Origin: Halobacillus sp. Marseille-P3879
GTDB taxonomy: Bacteria > Bacillota > Bacilli > Bacillales > Halobacillaceae
Assembly (NCBI RefSeq): GCF_900240285.1
Contig: NZ_OESS01000003.1
Coordinates: 682,001-746,000, forward strand
Reading direction: 5' to 3'
DNA length: 64,000 nt
Part shown: piece after piece, positions 42,127 to 51,483 of the stretch
Layout of the letters: each line of letters starts with the position of its first letter
How positions within the stretch are numbered: the stretch's first letter is position 1
The notes under the pieces: model-generated
What the model saw: the letters and a program-made list of their open reading frames with translations, nothing else
Database searches by the model: none
What the model was told of the DNA's origin: nothing
Translations under genes and position numbers: made by a program

Positions 42127-43341
42127 ATGAATTTCGATTACTCAGAAAAGGTGCAAGCTTATCAGCAGAAGCTTAATGATTTTATGAATGAGTATATTTA
42201 TCCCAATGAAAAAGTGTATCAAGATCAGTTAAACGAGCAGGAGTCAAGATGGTCGGAGGTTCCGGCAGTTCTGGAGGAACTAAAAGCGAAAGCAAAGACA
42301 CAGGGACTTTGGAATCTTTTTTTACCTGATGATACATATGGAGCTGGTTTAACCAATCTTGAGTATGCTCCTTTATGCGAAATTATGGGACGGTCGCTGT
42401 TAGCACCCGAAGTTTTTAATTGTAATGCTCCGGACACAGGCAATATGGAAGTACTAGCGCGTTACGGAAGTGACGAACAGAAAGAGAGATGGCTTAAACC
42501 TCTGCTGGATGGAAGAATTCGGTCTTGTTTTTCAATGACAGAGCCTGATGTTGCTTCTTCCGATGCTACAAATATAGAAGCAAGTATAGAGAAAGATGGT
42601 GACGAATATGTCATCAATGGTCGTAAATGGTGGTCTTCAGGCGCAGGTGATCCCCGCTGTGAAATAGCTATTTTCATGGGTAAAACCGATCCGGAGGCCG
42701 AAAAATATGAGCAGCAATCTATGATTCTTGTACCATTGAACTCCCCCGGCGTAACGATTAAAAGAATGCTGCCCGTGTTTGGATACGATCATGCCCCACA
42801 TGGACATGGAGAAATTGACTTCGAAAATGTCCGTGTTCCAGCCTCCAACATAATTTGGGGAGAAGGAAAAGGGTTTGCGATAGCTCAGGGGAGACTTGGT
42901 CCCGGACGTATTCACCATTGTATGAGATTAATAGGGTCGGCTGAACGAGCGCTTGAAGAATTATGTAAGCGCGTACAAGATCGGGTAGCTTTTAAAAAAC
43001 GTTTAGCTGATCAAGGAGTAGTTCAGGAGTGGATTGCCGATTCTCGAATAGAGCTGGAACAGGCACGTCTCCTTACGTTAAAGGCAGCTTATATGATGGA
43101 TACGGTAGGCAATAAAAAAGCTAAAACCGAAATTGCCATGATTAAAGTTGTTGCACCTAGTATGGCCCTGCGTGTCATTGATCGTGCGATTCAGGCCCAT
43201 GGGGCAGCCGGAGTAAGCAATGACTTTACACTCGCTGCTCAGTGGGCAAATTCAAGAACATTAAGGCTGGCAGACGGGCCGGATGAGGTTCACCGTAGAC
43301 AACTGGCGAGACTTGAATTATCTAAGCATAAGGAGGGATAA
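42127..43341 (+). CDS. Acyl-CoA dehydrogenase, ACAD11-like
   Basis: A 404-residue FAD enzyme of the acyl-CoA dehydrogenase fold. [20 protein letters not shown] is the FAD-binding signature. The C-terminal third ([69 protein letters not shown]) closely follows eukaryotic ACAD11 rather than short-chain enzymes. In ACAD10/11 an APH kinase domain phosphorylates a 4-hydroxyacyl-CoA and this domain completes removal of the hydroxyl; here the kinase is a separate gene in the same operon (46016). AAGGAGTGAG precedes the ATG. Confidence 0.88.
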   Translation: MNFDYSEKVQAYQQKLNDFMNEYIYPNEKVYQDQLNEQESRWSEVPAVLEELKAKAKTQGLWNLFLPDDTYGAGLTNLEYAPLCEIMGRSLLAPEVFNCNAPDTGNMEVLARYGSDEQKERWLKPLLDGRIRSCFSMTEPDVASSDATNIEASIEKDGDEYVINGRKWWSSGAGDPRCEIAIFMGKTDPEAEKYEQQSMILVPLNSPGVTIKRMLPVFGYDHAPHGHGEIDFENVRVPASNIIWGEGKGFAIAQGRLGPGRIHHCMRLIGSAERALEELCKRVQDRVAFKKRLADQGVVQEWIADSRIELEQARLLTLKAAYMMDTVGNKKAKTEIAMIKVVAPSMALRVIDRAIQAHGAAGVSNDFTLAAQWANSRTLRLADGPDEVHRRQLARLELSKHKEG

Positions 43342-43344
43342 GAA

Positions 43345-44124
43345 ATGCACGTGATGGAGTTATTCAACCTAAAGGGTAAGACCGCGATTGTGACAGGAGG
43401 AGGCCGCGGTTTAGGGGCGCAAATTGCAGAAGGGTTAGCGGAAGCTGGTGCCAATATCGTTTTGTGTTCTAGAAAAAAAGAAGCTTGTGAGTCAACGGCT
43501 GAACGGCTGAAGGAAGAGAATAAGGTCGAAACATTGGCATTTGGCTGCAATGTAACAAACCCGGATGATGTTGAGTACGTGGTTGATCAAACAGTCGAAG
43601 CTTTTGGAAAGATTGATATTTTAGTAAATAATAGCGGAGCTACCTGGGGAGCACCTGCCCTGGAAATGCCTTTAGAGGCTTTTCACAAAGTAATGAACGT
43701 GAACGTAACCGGGACTTTTCTTATGTCGCAAAAAGTAGGAGAAGTCATGGTAAAGCAGGAGTCCGGGAAAATCATTAACATCGCCTCAGTCGCCGGTCTG
43801 GGAGGTGCAGACCCCCGTTTTATGGATACAGTGGGCTATAACGCAAGTAAAGGGGCCGTGATTACTTTTACTAAGGATTTAGCCGTAAAATGGGGATCGA
43901 AAAATATTCAGGTTAATGCCCTTGCCCCAGGTTTTTTTCCAACGAAAATGTCCAGAGGGGTCCTGGAGCAGGGTGGGGACTTTATATTGGACCGAACGCC
44001 ATTAGGTCGTTTTGGAAGTGAGCAGGATTTGAAGGGGGCTGCCTTGTTCCTTGCATCAAGTGCTTCAAATTATGTAACTGGCGATGTTCTGGTTGTGGAT
44101 GGGGGAATGCATGCTTCATGTTAG
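43345..44124 (+). CDS. Short-chain dehydrogenase/reductase
   Basis: A 259-residue classical SDR. NAD(P) motif TGGGRGLG (about residues 18-25), NNSGA, catalytic Ser in INIASVAG, and YNASK (Tyr-x-x-x-Lys). The C-terminal ASNYVTGDVLVVDGG is typical of FabG-like enzymes. In this operon it may interconvert keto and hydroxy acyl intermediates. AAGGAGG belongs to it; its stop overlaps the start of the regulator gene. Confidence 0.9.
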   Translation: MHVMELFNLKGKTAIVTGGGRGLGAQIAEGLAEAGANIVLCSRKKEACESTAERLKEENKVETLAFGCNVTNPDDVEYVVDQTVEAFGKIDILVNNSGATWGAPALEMPLEAFHKVMNVNVTGTFLMSQKVGEVMVKQESGKIINIASVAGLGGADPRFMDTVGYNASKGAVITFTKDLAVKWGSKNIQVNALAPGFFPTKMSRGVLEQGGDFILDRTPLGRFGSEQDLKGAALFLASSASNYVTGDVLVVDGGMHASC

Positions 44125-44723
44125 AGATAGAGCAGAATTCAAACATACCTAAAAAAGACAAAATGATTGATACGTGTATTGCTCTGTTTGGGCGTAAAGG
44201 TTTTCGGGAGACCTCCATCCAGGATATTGTCGATGCGAATGGAATGACCAAAGGAACTTTTTACTATTATTTCAAAAGTAAAGAAGACGTTCTCGTTTAT
44301 ATCCACGATACTTTTATCTCGGATCTGCTTACCAAACAAGAGAAGATTAATAGGAATATAGAATGGTCTTCTCGAGAAAAATTGTACGCGGTCGTTGAAA
44401 TGATGATTGAAAATATTGCTGAAGGTGCAGACAGTGCGATGGTATTTTTTAGAGAAATACGAAATTTAAGTGATAAAAAAACAGGTGAAATTCTGCCCAA
44501 ACGTGAACAATTTCAAAAAAATATACAGAGTATTATCGAAGAAGGGATTAATAGGGGAGAGTTCCGTAGTGATCTTAGGGCGGATATGCTGTCTTATGCC
44601 ATTTTAGGTATCGCTAACTGGAGTTATTTCTGGTATGAACCTGATGGAGAAGTTAAGGAGAAAGAGTTAACGGACATTTATATGAATATTATCCTACAGG
44701 GGATTGAGGAGGAGAAGCCATGA
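44118..44723 (+). CDS. TetR-family regulator of the acyl-CoA operon
   Basis: A 201-residue repressor. The DNA-binding domain covers residues 10-60 (MIDTCIALFGRKGFRETSIQ, MTKGTFYYYFKSKEDVL). The ligand domain has the length and composition of FadR-like members (MIENIAEGADSAMVFFREI). It is embedded in the operon, overlapping both neighbours, and the palindrome at 42081-42102 is its likely target; an acyl-CoA is the likely inducer. The target and inducer are inference. Confidence 0.88.
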   Translation: MLEIEQNSNIPKKDKMIDTCIALFGRKGFRETSIQDIVDANGMTKGTFYYYFKSKEDVLVYIHDTFISDLLTKQEKINRNIEWSSREKLYAVVEMMIENIAEGADSAMVFFREIRNLSDKKTGEILPKREQFQKNIQSIIEEGINRGEFRSDLRADMLSYAILGIANWSYFWYEPDGEVKEKELTDIYMNIILQGIEEEKP

Positions 44724-45592
44724 GTATAGAGAATGTAGCAGTAATTGGTGCAGGCTCCATGGGGCACCAAATTGCCATGCTAAGTGCTTTGGCAGGTTAT
44801 AAAACGTCGCTTCAAGATATTAGTAATGATTCACTAAAAAAGGCAAAAATGGATTTGAACAAAATCATGGACAGAGGGATAGCTAAAGAAAAAATTACGA
44901 TGGAGGCACGAGACCAGGCTTTCGGTCGTTTGTATTTTACTACAGATCTACGAGAAGCTGCATGTGAAGCAGATCTAGTGATTGAAGCTGTTATTGAAAA
45001 GCTGGAAGTAAAACGCGAGGTCTTCTCGGAATTAGATATAGTCGTACCCTCTCATGCGGTACTTGCTACGAACTCTTCGACCATCGTCAGTTCCTTAATT
45101 GCGGATGCGACAACAAGACCAGATAAGGTATGTAATATGCATTTCTTCTTTCCTCCCCTTGTCATGGACTGTGTGGAAGTAGTCAAAGGAGATCATACAT
45201 CCGAGCGAACCGCTGAGATTGCTATGGAGGCTTGTGAACAAATGAATCGAACAGCCGTGCTGCTGCAAAAAGAGATTTCTGGATTTATTGCTAATCGGAT
45301 CCTTTTTGCTATCCAAAAGGAGGCAATGGCTTTATATGAGGGTGGCTATGCTGATTTTAAAGATATCGATAAAATCACTAGAAAGGCGTTAAGTCACCCG
45401 ATAGGACCATTTGAATTAATGGACTTATCTGGAATTGATGTGGGGTATTATGTCATGCAGCAGCAGTATGCTGAGACAGGTAACCCAAAGGATAAACCAT
45501 CCAGAACAATCGTTGAAAAAGTAGAAGCAGGAGAGCTGGGACGAAAAACCGGTAAAGGGTTCTACGAATACGGAACTAAAGCCAATCAGTGA
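44720..45592 (+). CDS. 3-hydroxyacyl-CoA dehydrogenase
   Basis: A 290-residue NAD-dependent enzyme oxidising 3-hydroxyacyl-CoA to 3-ketoacyl-CoA. GAGSMGHQIAMLSALAGY is the NAD motif, LATNSSTIVSS and NMHFFFPPLVMDCVEVV contain the catalytic His-Glu pair region, and ANRILFAIQKEAMAL with LSHPIGPFELMDLSGID form the C-terminal domain. AGGAGG lies before the ATG, which overlaps the regulator's stop. Confidence 0.9.
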   Translation: MSIENVAVIGAGSMGHQIAMLSALAGYKTSLQDISNDSLKKAKMDLNKIMDRGIAKEKITMEARDQAFGRLYFTTDLREAACEADLVIEAVIEKLEVKREVFSELDIVVPSHAVLATNSSTIVSSLIADATTRPDKVCNMHFFFPPLVMDCVEVVKGDHTSERTAEIAMEACEQMNRTAVLLQKEISGFIANRILFAIQKEAMALYEGGYADFKDIDKITRKALSHPIGPFELMDLSGIDVGYYVMQQQYAETGNPKDKPSRTIVEKVEAGELGRKTGKGFYEYGTKANQ

Positions 45593-45605
45593 GGGAGCGA
45601 ACGAG

Positions 45606-46004
45606 ATGCATACAACAGAAATTCAAGTGCGGTTCTGTGAAACTGATTTACTTGGGCACGTAAATAATAATAATTTTTTTGTGTATATGGAAGATGCTCG
45701 TATTAAATTTTTTAATGATTTAAACCTGGTGGATGAGGATTGGAATTTCATTTTAGCATCTATAAAATGTGATTTTTTAAAACAGGTTTATTTCAATCAA
45801 AAACTTCTAGTGAAAAGCGGAGTAGTTAAAATAGGACAATCCAGTTTCCATCTCGAGCAGGATATGTATGAAGAAAGTACAGGAGCTCTTGTCGCTAAAG
45901 GTCAGTCGGTTATTGTCCAATATAACTTTAAGGAACAAACCAGCCAGCAGCTGTCTTCGGAAATGCGGAAACAACTGGAAGCTTATCAATTGGCTGCTAA
46001 TTGA
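45606..46004 (+). CDS. Hot-dog fold acyl-CoA thioesterase
   Basis: A 132-residue 4HBT-type thioesterase. VRFCETDLLGHVNNNNFFVY holds the family's Asp and the DxxGHVNN motif; FHLEQDMYEESTGALVAKGQ is a later strand pair. It probably releases free acids from CoA to recover coenzyme when intermediates build up. GAGGGAGCGAACG precedes the ATG. Confidence 0.85.
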   Translation: MHTTEIQVRFCETDLLGHVNNNNFFVYMEDARIKFFNDLNLVDEDWNFILASIKCDFLKQVYFNQKLLVKSGVVKIGQSSFHLEQDMYEESTGALVAKGQSVIVQYNFKEQTSQQLSSEMRKQLEAYQLAAN

Positions 46005-46015
46005 GGAGGAACAAT

Positions 46016-47080
46016 ATGAGCGGCGCTCAAGAAACACAAGAAGTTAGAGAGGGCGAGGAATTAGATGTTTCGAAGGTGGAGGATTATCTTAGAAATACCT
46101 TTAATCATCTGCCTGAGGGGGAGCTGCAAGTTCGTCAATTTGGAGCAGGGCACTCCAACTTAACGTATGAATTAACGCTTGGGGATTGGCAGGCAGTCTT
46201 GCGTCGTCCCCCTAAAGGACCTGTTGCACCGAAAGCCCATGATATGGAAAGAGAATACACAATTATGAAAGCATTACACGAGATTTATCCTTTAACACCG
46301 AAGCCCTATGCATTCAACGAAGGGGATGTGTTAGGCAAGCCATTCTTTATTATGGAACGTAGACATGGTCTCGTATTTAATACTGAATTTCCAGAAGAAG
46401 CAGAAGGGTCAGCTGAATTAGGCGAGAAGGTTTCAAAAACGATGGTGGAACAGTTGGTTGAACTTCATTCCATTAATTATGAGAAAACTGAACTCCGCCG
46501 TATGGTGAAACCTGATGGCTTTATGGAAAGGCAGGTTCATGGGTGGATTAGACGTTTTGAAAATGCAGCCACAGAGGATGTTGGTAAAGCAGATGACTTA
46601 AAGAGATGGCTGGTCGAGCATCTTACTCAATCAAATGAAGCTTCGATTATTCATTATGACTATAAGTTAAACAATGCCATGTTTAATAAAAGTGGAGAAA
46701 TGACTGGTCTTTTTGATTGGGAGATGACGACAGTCGGCGATCCATTAGCTGATCTGGGGGCAGCCATGAGCTACTGGACACAAAGTGATGACCCGGAACT
46801 GCTTCAGACAGGACTCGGGAAACCACCCTTAACAACGAAGCCGGGCTTTTATTCCAGAGAAGAGTTTATAGAAGAATATGCAAACAAGAGCGGCAGGTCA
46901 GTTGAAAATGTGGATTTCTATTTGACCTTTGCCTATTTTAAATTGGCAGGCATCGTGCAGCAAATCTACTATCGTTATAAAAAAGGGCAGACCAATGATC
47001 CAAGATTTGCCAGGATGAATATATATGTGAATAACTTAATCAGACATGCAGAACGAACGGCAGGAATAAATAATGGGTAA
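46016..47080 (+). CDS. APH-type phosphotransferase (ACAD10/11 kinase-domain-like)
   Basis: A 354-residue kinase-fold enzyme of the aminoglycoside phosphotransferase superfamily. GAGHSNLTYEL is the glycine loop; the catalytic loop is IIHYDYKLNNAMF (a variant of HGDxxxxN) and the metal Asp is in LFDWEMTTVGDPLADLG, the pattern found in the N-terminal domains of ACAD10/11 and in LvaA of Pseudomonas. Those phosphorylate 4-hydroxyacyl-CoA. GAGGAGG is 6 bases before the ATG at 46016, so the longer frame from 46001 is rejected. Confidence 0.87.
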   Translation: MSGAQETQEVREGEELDVSKVEDYLRNTFNHLPEGELQVRQFGAGHSNLTYELTLGDWQAVLRRPPKGPVAPKAHDMEREYTIMKALHEIYPLTPKPYAFNEGDVLGKPFFIMERRHGLVFNTEFPEEAEGSAELGEKVSKTMVEQLVELHSINYEKTELRRMVKPDGFMERQVHGWIRRFENAATEDVGKADDLKRWLVEHLTQSNEASIIHYDYKLNNAMFNKSGEMTGLFDWEMTTVGDPLADLGAAMSYWTQSDDPELLQTGLGKPPLTTKPGFYSREEFIEEYANKSGRSVENVDFYLTFAYFKLAGIVQQIYYRYKKGQTNDPRFARMNIYVNNLIRHAERTAGINNG

Positions 47081-47804
47081 TGTACAGTTGATTTTTAAAA
47101 AAGAAGATATTGTCCCTGAACAAATGAGAGGAAAAACAGCGGTTGTTTTCGATGTACTGTTTGCTACCTCGACAATTACTGCCGCATTAGCTGATGGGGC
47201 AAGCTCGGTCATGCCAGTATATGATCAGGCTCAGGCAAGGGAAAAAGCAAGAACTTTCAATGAACCTTATGTATTGGCCGGTGAAGAACAAGGGCGGACC
47301 ATTGAAGGCTTTCATCACCCTTTACGAACGTTTCTAAATCCTATTGTAAAGGGAAGGCATCTAATTCTATCTACGACTAATGGGACAGTGGCAGTAAATC
47401 GTTCCAGTCAGGCAGATCACTTATATACTTCTTCCCTTTTAAACAATAGGGAAATGGCCAACCATTTAATCGAAAACCACAGTAATGAAACGATTGTTAT
47501 CGTTTGTTCGGGCACCAGCGGTCACTTTACAATGGAAGATTTCTATGGAGCTGGCAGCTTAATTTCTTACTTAGTCGAAAAAGGGTCATTCACATTATCG
47601 GATGCAGCGCAGACTGCCCTGCTTTTTTATAATGGGTTATCGGCCTCACCTTTTGAGGTCCTGCGTTCCAGTAAGATTGGCCGTATATTACTTCAATTAG
47701 GAATGGATGAAAAGGAAATTAAATTTGTTGCCCAGGAAGGGGTTCTTCATACTATTTCTAAGTTTGACCCTGCTACTCGGCAGATTAAGGAGGTAGTTAA
47801 ATGA
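47073..47804 (+). CDS. comB: ComB-family 2-phosphosulfolactate phosphatase-like protein
   Basis: A 243-residue protein of the ComB family, whose named member removes phosphate from 2-phosphosulfolactate. AVVFDVLFATSTITAALADG is the conserved N-terminal segment (usual form DVLRATTT), LAGEEQGRTIEGF and LSTTNGTVAVNRS are further signatures. No other coenzyme M or sulfolactate genes are nearby; instead it overlaps the kinase gene (8 bases) and the next dehydrogenase (4 bases). It may act on a phosphorylated acyl intermediate, which is inference. Confidence 0.82.
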   Translation: MGNVQLIFKKEDIVPEQMRGKTAVVFDVLFATSTITAALADGASSVMPVYDQAQAREKARTFNEPYVLAGEEQGRTIEGFHHPLRTFLNPIVKGRHLILSTTNGTVAVNRSSQADHLYTSSLLNNREMANHLIENHSNETIVIVCSGTSGHFTMEDFYGAGSLISYLVEKGSFTLSDAAQTALLFYNGLSASPFEVLRSSKIGRILLQLGMDEKEIKFVAQEGVLHTISKFDPATRQIKEVVK

Positions 47805-49573
47805 ACACAGTTCCCAACATGATTAAGGGCGGTGAATTTCTTATTTCGGATCTTCACCCGGATAATGTCTTCACTCCTGAAGATTGCTCGCAGGAACACA
47901 GAATGATTGCCGACACAGCTCGACAGTTTATTGCCCGGGAAATAAATCCTTTTCAGAAGGAAATGGAAGCTGGAGATTATCAACTGGTCAGTGAAAAGAT
48001 AAAGCGTGCAGGAGAATTGGGTTTGCTCGGGCACAGTATTCCTGAGAAATACGGTGGGCTCGGGCTTGATAAAATAAGTAAAGGAATTGTTGGTGAAGCA
48101 TTAGGAAGTGCTGGCGGTTACAGTGTAGCGCATTCTAATCATACATGTATCGCTACCTTACCCATTACTTATTTTGGCTCATCAGAACAAAAGCAGAAGT
48201 ACCTTCCTAAATTAGCTAGCGGGGAATACATCGGAGCCTACTGTTTAACCGAACCAGAAGCAGGATCGGATGCTTTAGCTTCCAAAACCACTGCTGTGCT
48301 TAATGAACAAGGAACTCATTACATTTTAAATGGTACAAAAATATATATCACAAATGCATCGTTTGCCGATACGTTTATTGTTTACGCCAAAGTAAATGGT
48401 GAGTCTTTTTCAGCGTTTATTGTAGAAAGAAGCTTTAAAGGACTTTCTGTGGGACCCGAGGAAGACAAAATGGGGATTAAAGCGTCCTCTACGTGTTCCG
48501 TCGTGTTAGAAGATTGTGAAGTTCCAAGAGAGAATTTACTAGGGGAAATTGGTAAAGGGCATCTTATTGCTCTCAATGTATTAAATTTAGGTCGATTTAA
48601 TTTAGGATTTGCCACCATAGGAGCAGCTAAACAGAGTTTCAAATTAGCGTTGAATCACATAACAGAACGTAAACAGTTTGGACAAGCCCTTGCAGAATTT
48701 AACCTGACGAAACAAAAAATTGCACACATGGCCGCTGACATTTATGCTGCTGAATCATTACTGTACCGTACGGCAGGATATGTAGAAAGTGCCCTAGGTG
48801 AATTTGAGAATTCAACGGCATTTGATTCTATCGCCAAAGCTATGAATGAGCATTCCATGGAATCAGCTATCTGTAAAATTACAGGTTCTGAAATCCTGGA
48901 TTATATTGTAGACGAATCGCTCCAGCTTCATGGAGGAGCAGGATTTATTAAAGAATATCCCGTCGAACAGGCCTACCGCGATTCCCGAATCAACCGGATT
49001 TTCGAAGGAACCAATGAAATTAACCGGCTTCTTATTCCTGCTAACTTTTATAAAAAAACAACTCAGCAGGAATTAGACACAGATGCTCTTATGGAGAAGG
49101 CGATTAAATCGCTGCGGAAGGGCATAGATGGCCAAGAAGAAAATCAATTAGAACAACTCCATCAGGCTGTCCGCTTGTTTAAAGACCTCTACCTTGCTTC
49201 AGCAGGGCTTGCTTATAAAGTCTATGGAAAAGCGATTAAAAGAGAGCAGGAAATTCTAATGAAACTGGCCGACTTGGCAATCGCAATTTATGCAAGTGAA
49301 TCGGTTGTCTTAAGAACGAAGAAAGTAAATGAGTCAGGTGAGCGCAAAGCAGAATTAAAGAAAAACTTGGCTTCTATTTTTATCGAGAGAAAAGCTTTTG
49401 AAGTCCTACAGACATCTAGTGAACTTTTTTCCCATCTGCTGGATGGAGAGGAGAGGAAGGAAACAGTAAGAAATATATCATTATGTTTAAGTGAATTTCA
49501 ATTTAAAGACACCATATGTAAGCAACGCTCCATAGCCAATGTGTTCATAGAAGAAAAACAATATATTTTATAA
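47801..49573 (+). CDS. Acyl-CoA dehydrogenase, long form (FadE-like)
   Basis: A 590-residue acyl-CoA dehydrogenase with a C-terminal helical extension of about 190 residues, like B. subtilis FadE (YusJ). YCLTEPEAGSDALASKTTAV is the FAD signature; RKQFGQALAEFNLTKQKIA, LQLHGGAGFIKEYPVEQAYR and RINRIFEGTNEINRLL are the standard C-terminal motifs. It performs the first step of beta-oxidation on medium or long chains. Overlaps the comB-like gene by four bases. Confidence 0.9.
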   Translation: MNTVPNMIKGGEFLISDLHPDNVFTPEDCSQEHRMIADTARQFIAREINPFQKEMEAGDYQLVSEKIKRAGELGLLGHSIPEKYGGLGLDKISKGIVGEALGSAGGYSVAHSNHTCIATLPITYFGSSEQKQKYLPKLASGEYIGAYCLTEPEAGSDALASKTTAVLNEQGTHYILNGTKIYITNASFADTFIVYAKVNGESFSAFIVERSFKGLSVGPEEDKMGIKASSTCSVVLEDCEVPRENLLGEIGKGHLIALNVLNLGRFNLGFATIGAAKQSFKLALNHITERKQFGQALAEFNLTKQKIAHMAADIYAAESLLYRTAGYVESALGEFENSTAFDSIAKAMNEHSMESAICKITGSEILDYIVDESLQLHGGAGFIKEYPVEQAYRDSRINRIFEGTNEINRLLIPANFYKKTTQQELDTDALMEKAIKSLRKGIDGQEENQLEQLHQAVRLFKDLYLASAGLAYKVYGKAIKREQEILMKLADLAIAIYASESVVLRTKKVNESGERKAELKKNLASIFIERKAFEVLQTSSELFSHLLDGEERKETVRNISLCLSEFQFKDTICKQRSIANVFIEEKQYIL

Positions 49574-49595
49574 AAAGTGAAGGGATGGAGATTCA

Positions 49596-50384
49596 ATGAA
49601 TAACCTGGGGAACGACCATTTAAATGTGAGTCTAGAAGGACCTGTCATGTCATGTGTTTTAAATCGTCCGGAAAGTTTAAACGCTTTTTCAAATGAAATG
49701 ATTTTAGGGCTTCAGCATGCAGTAAGAGAAGCTGAAAAGAACGATCAAATAAAAGTCGTTGTTTTATCAGGAGCCGGACGGGCGTTTTCTGCGGGCGGGG
49801 ATGTGAAAAGTATGGGGGAAGCGACTTCAAGTCACTTATATGACCACGTGGGAGAATTGAATAAACTTATTCTAATGATGAAAGATTTAGGGAAACCCAT
49901 TGTGGCTGCAGTCCATGGATATGCTGCTGGAGCAGGGTTTAATTTAGCCCTCTCGTGTGATCAAATCCTGGCTGGAGAAGATACGAAATTTGTGCTCAGC
50001 TTTGCTCAGGTAGGGCTCGTATCTGATGGAGGAGGGCATTATTATTTAAGTCGAATTTTAGGCCCTTATAGGGCTAAAGAGGTTTTGTTTAAAGGAGAAC
50101 CGATTCCTGTGGAAACTGCTTCAGAATGGGGACTGGTCAATCGCGTGTTTCCACTATCCGAGTTGGAGGAAGGGGCGATGAGTTACGCTTTAGAACTTGC
50201 GAACGGACCCGGACGCGCCCTTGGAATGATGAAAAAACTGGTGGACCGTGCTGAGAAGTCAGACCTCTCAGATATCTTGGAACAAGAGAGAATTACTCAG
50301 ACAATGATGATTGATACTGATGATCACAAAGAAGGCGTTCAGGCTTTTAAAGAAAAGAGAAAACCAGAGTTCGTAGGTAAATAA
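49596..50384 (+). CDS. Enoyl-CoA hydratase/isomerase
   Basis: A 262-residue crotonase-fold enzyme. SGAGRAFSAGGDVKSMGEA and VAAVHGYAAGAGFNLALSCD form the oxyanion hole; in the second active-site loop FAQVGLVSDGGGHYYLSRIL has Asp-Gly-Gly where many hydratases have catalytic Glu residues, so it may act as an isomerase or on unusual substrates. AAGGGATGGAG precedes the ATG. Confidence 0.88.
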   Translation: MNNLGNDHLNVSLEGPVMSCVLNRPESLNAFSNEMILGLQHAVREAEKNDQIKVVVLSGAGRAFSAGGDVKSMGEATSSHLYDHVGELNKLILMMKDLGKPIVAAVHGYAAGAGFNLALSCDQILAGEDTKFVLSFAQVGLVSDGGGHYYLSRILGPYRAKEVLFKGEPIPVETASEWGLVNRVFPLSELEEGAMSYALELANGPGRALGMMKKLVDRAEKSDLSDILEQERITQTMMIDTDDHKEGVQAFKEKRKPEFVGK

Positions 50385-50396
50385 GGAGGTTTTACA

Positions 50397-51371
50397 GTGA
50401 AAACAGTATTATTTAAACAATATGGGGGACCTGATGTACTGGAAACGGCTGAAGTAGACCGTCCTGAGCCTCAAAAAGGCGAAGTGCTCATTAAAGTTAA
50501 TGCTATTGGGGTCAATTATGCTGATACAGCAAGGCGTGAAGGTGCCTATGTTGTTCCTACGCCTCTACCTTTTACGCCTGGGGCTGAAATAGCCGGGGTT
50601 GTAGAAGAAACAGGTGAAGGAGGAGAGGATTTTGCCCGCGGGGATCGTGTAGTAACTCTTGTTGGTTCAGGGGGGTATTCAGAGTATGTTACCGCCCCTG
50701 CAAATAGCTTAATTCGTATACCTGAAGGATTAGACGATGAATCTGCTGTAGCTCTCCCTCTTCAGGGGTTAACAGCCTACCATTTATTAACGACGATGGG
50801 AAAGCTGGAAAAAGGTGAAACTGTCTTAGTTCATGCAGCTGCAGGAGGAGTAGGTACGTTGGCTGTCCAATTGGCTAAGCATTTCGGGGCAGGCAGTGTA
50901 ATTGCAACAGCTAGCACCGAGGAAAAACTGTCGCTTGCCAAAGAACTAGGCGCTGATCATCTAGTTAACTATACGAATACGAACTGGCGGGAAGCTGTTA
51001 TGGATGCCACAAATGGGAAAGGAGTGGATGTCGCATTAGAAATGGCAGGAGGAGAAATTTTTCACGAAACGATTAAATGTATGAGATCTTTCGGGCGTGT
51101 AGTGATCTATGGAGTGGCAAGCGGCACACCGGCCGAAATGTATCCATCTGGATTAATGAATCGAAACCTTTCCGTAATTGGCTTCTTTCTTCCTCAGATT
51201 ATGAAAAAGCCGGACTTATTTGAGAAAAGCCTGGAGGAACTGCTGCTGCTTGTGCATGAAGGGCGGCTTAAACTTTCGGTGGGGGGAGTATATCAATTAG
51301 ATGAAGCGTCAAAAGTCCATGAGCTCCTTCAAGGAAGAAAGACTACCGGGAAATTAATATTGAAGCCATGA
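50397..51371 (+). CDS. Quinone oxidoreductase-like zinc-independent MDR enzyme
   Basis: A 324-residue medium-chain dehydrogenase/reductase of the quinone oxidoreductase type without zinc ligands. FTPGAEIAGVVEETGEG, LPLQGLTAYHLL and the NADPH motif VHAAAGGVGTLAVQLAKHFG are clear. It could reduce an enoyl-CoA or a quinone. The start is GTG after AAGGAGG. It is the last gene of the operon. Confidence 0.88.
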   Translation: MKTVLFKQYGGPDVLETAEVDRPEPQKGEVLIKVNAIGVNYADTARREGAYVVPTPLPFTPGAEIAGVVEETGEGGEDFARGDRVVTLVGSGGYSEYVTAPANSLIRIPEGLDDESAVALPLQGLTAYHLLTTMGKLEKGETVLVHAAAGGVGTLAVQLAKHFGAGSVIATASTEEKLSLAKELGADHLVNYTNTNWREAVMDATNGKGVDVALEMAGGEIFHETIKCMRSFGRVVIYGVASGTPAEMYPSGLMNRNLSVIGFFLPQIMKKPDLFEKSLEELLLLVHEGRLKLSVGGVYQLDEASKVHELLQGRKTTGKLILKP

Positions 51372-51373
51372 TA

Positions 51374-51400
51374 AAGTCGTCCTTTTTGGGCGGCTTTTTT
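51374..51400 (+). terminator. Terminator of the acyl-CoA operon
   Basis: AAGTCGTCC and GGGCGGCTT arms around a T loop, followed by TTTT. Confidence 0.85.
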
Positions 51401-51483
51401 ACATGCTGCAGCAGGAATTACTTGTAAACTATCGAATACATTTAGTAGCGGAACTTGTATTATTATGACGAAGGAGAGAGAAA

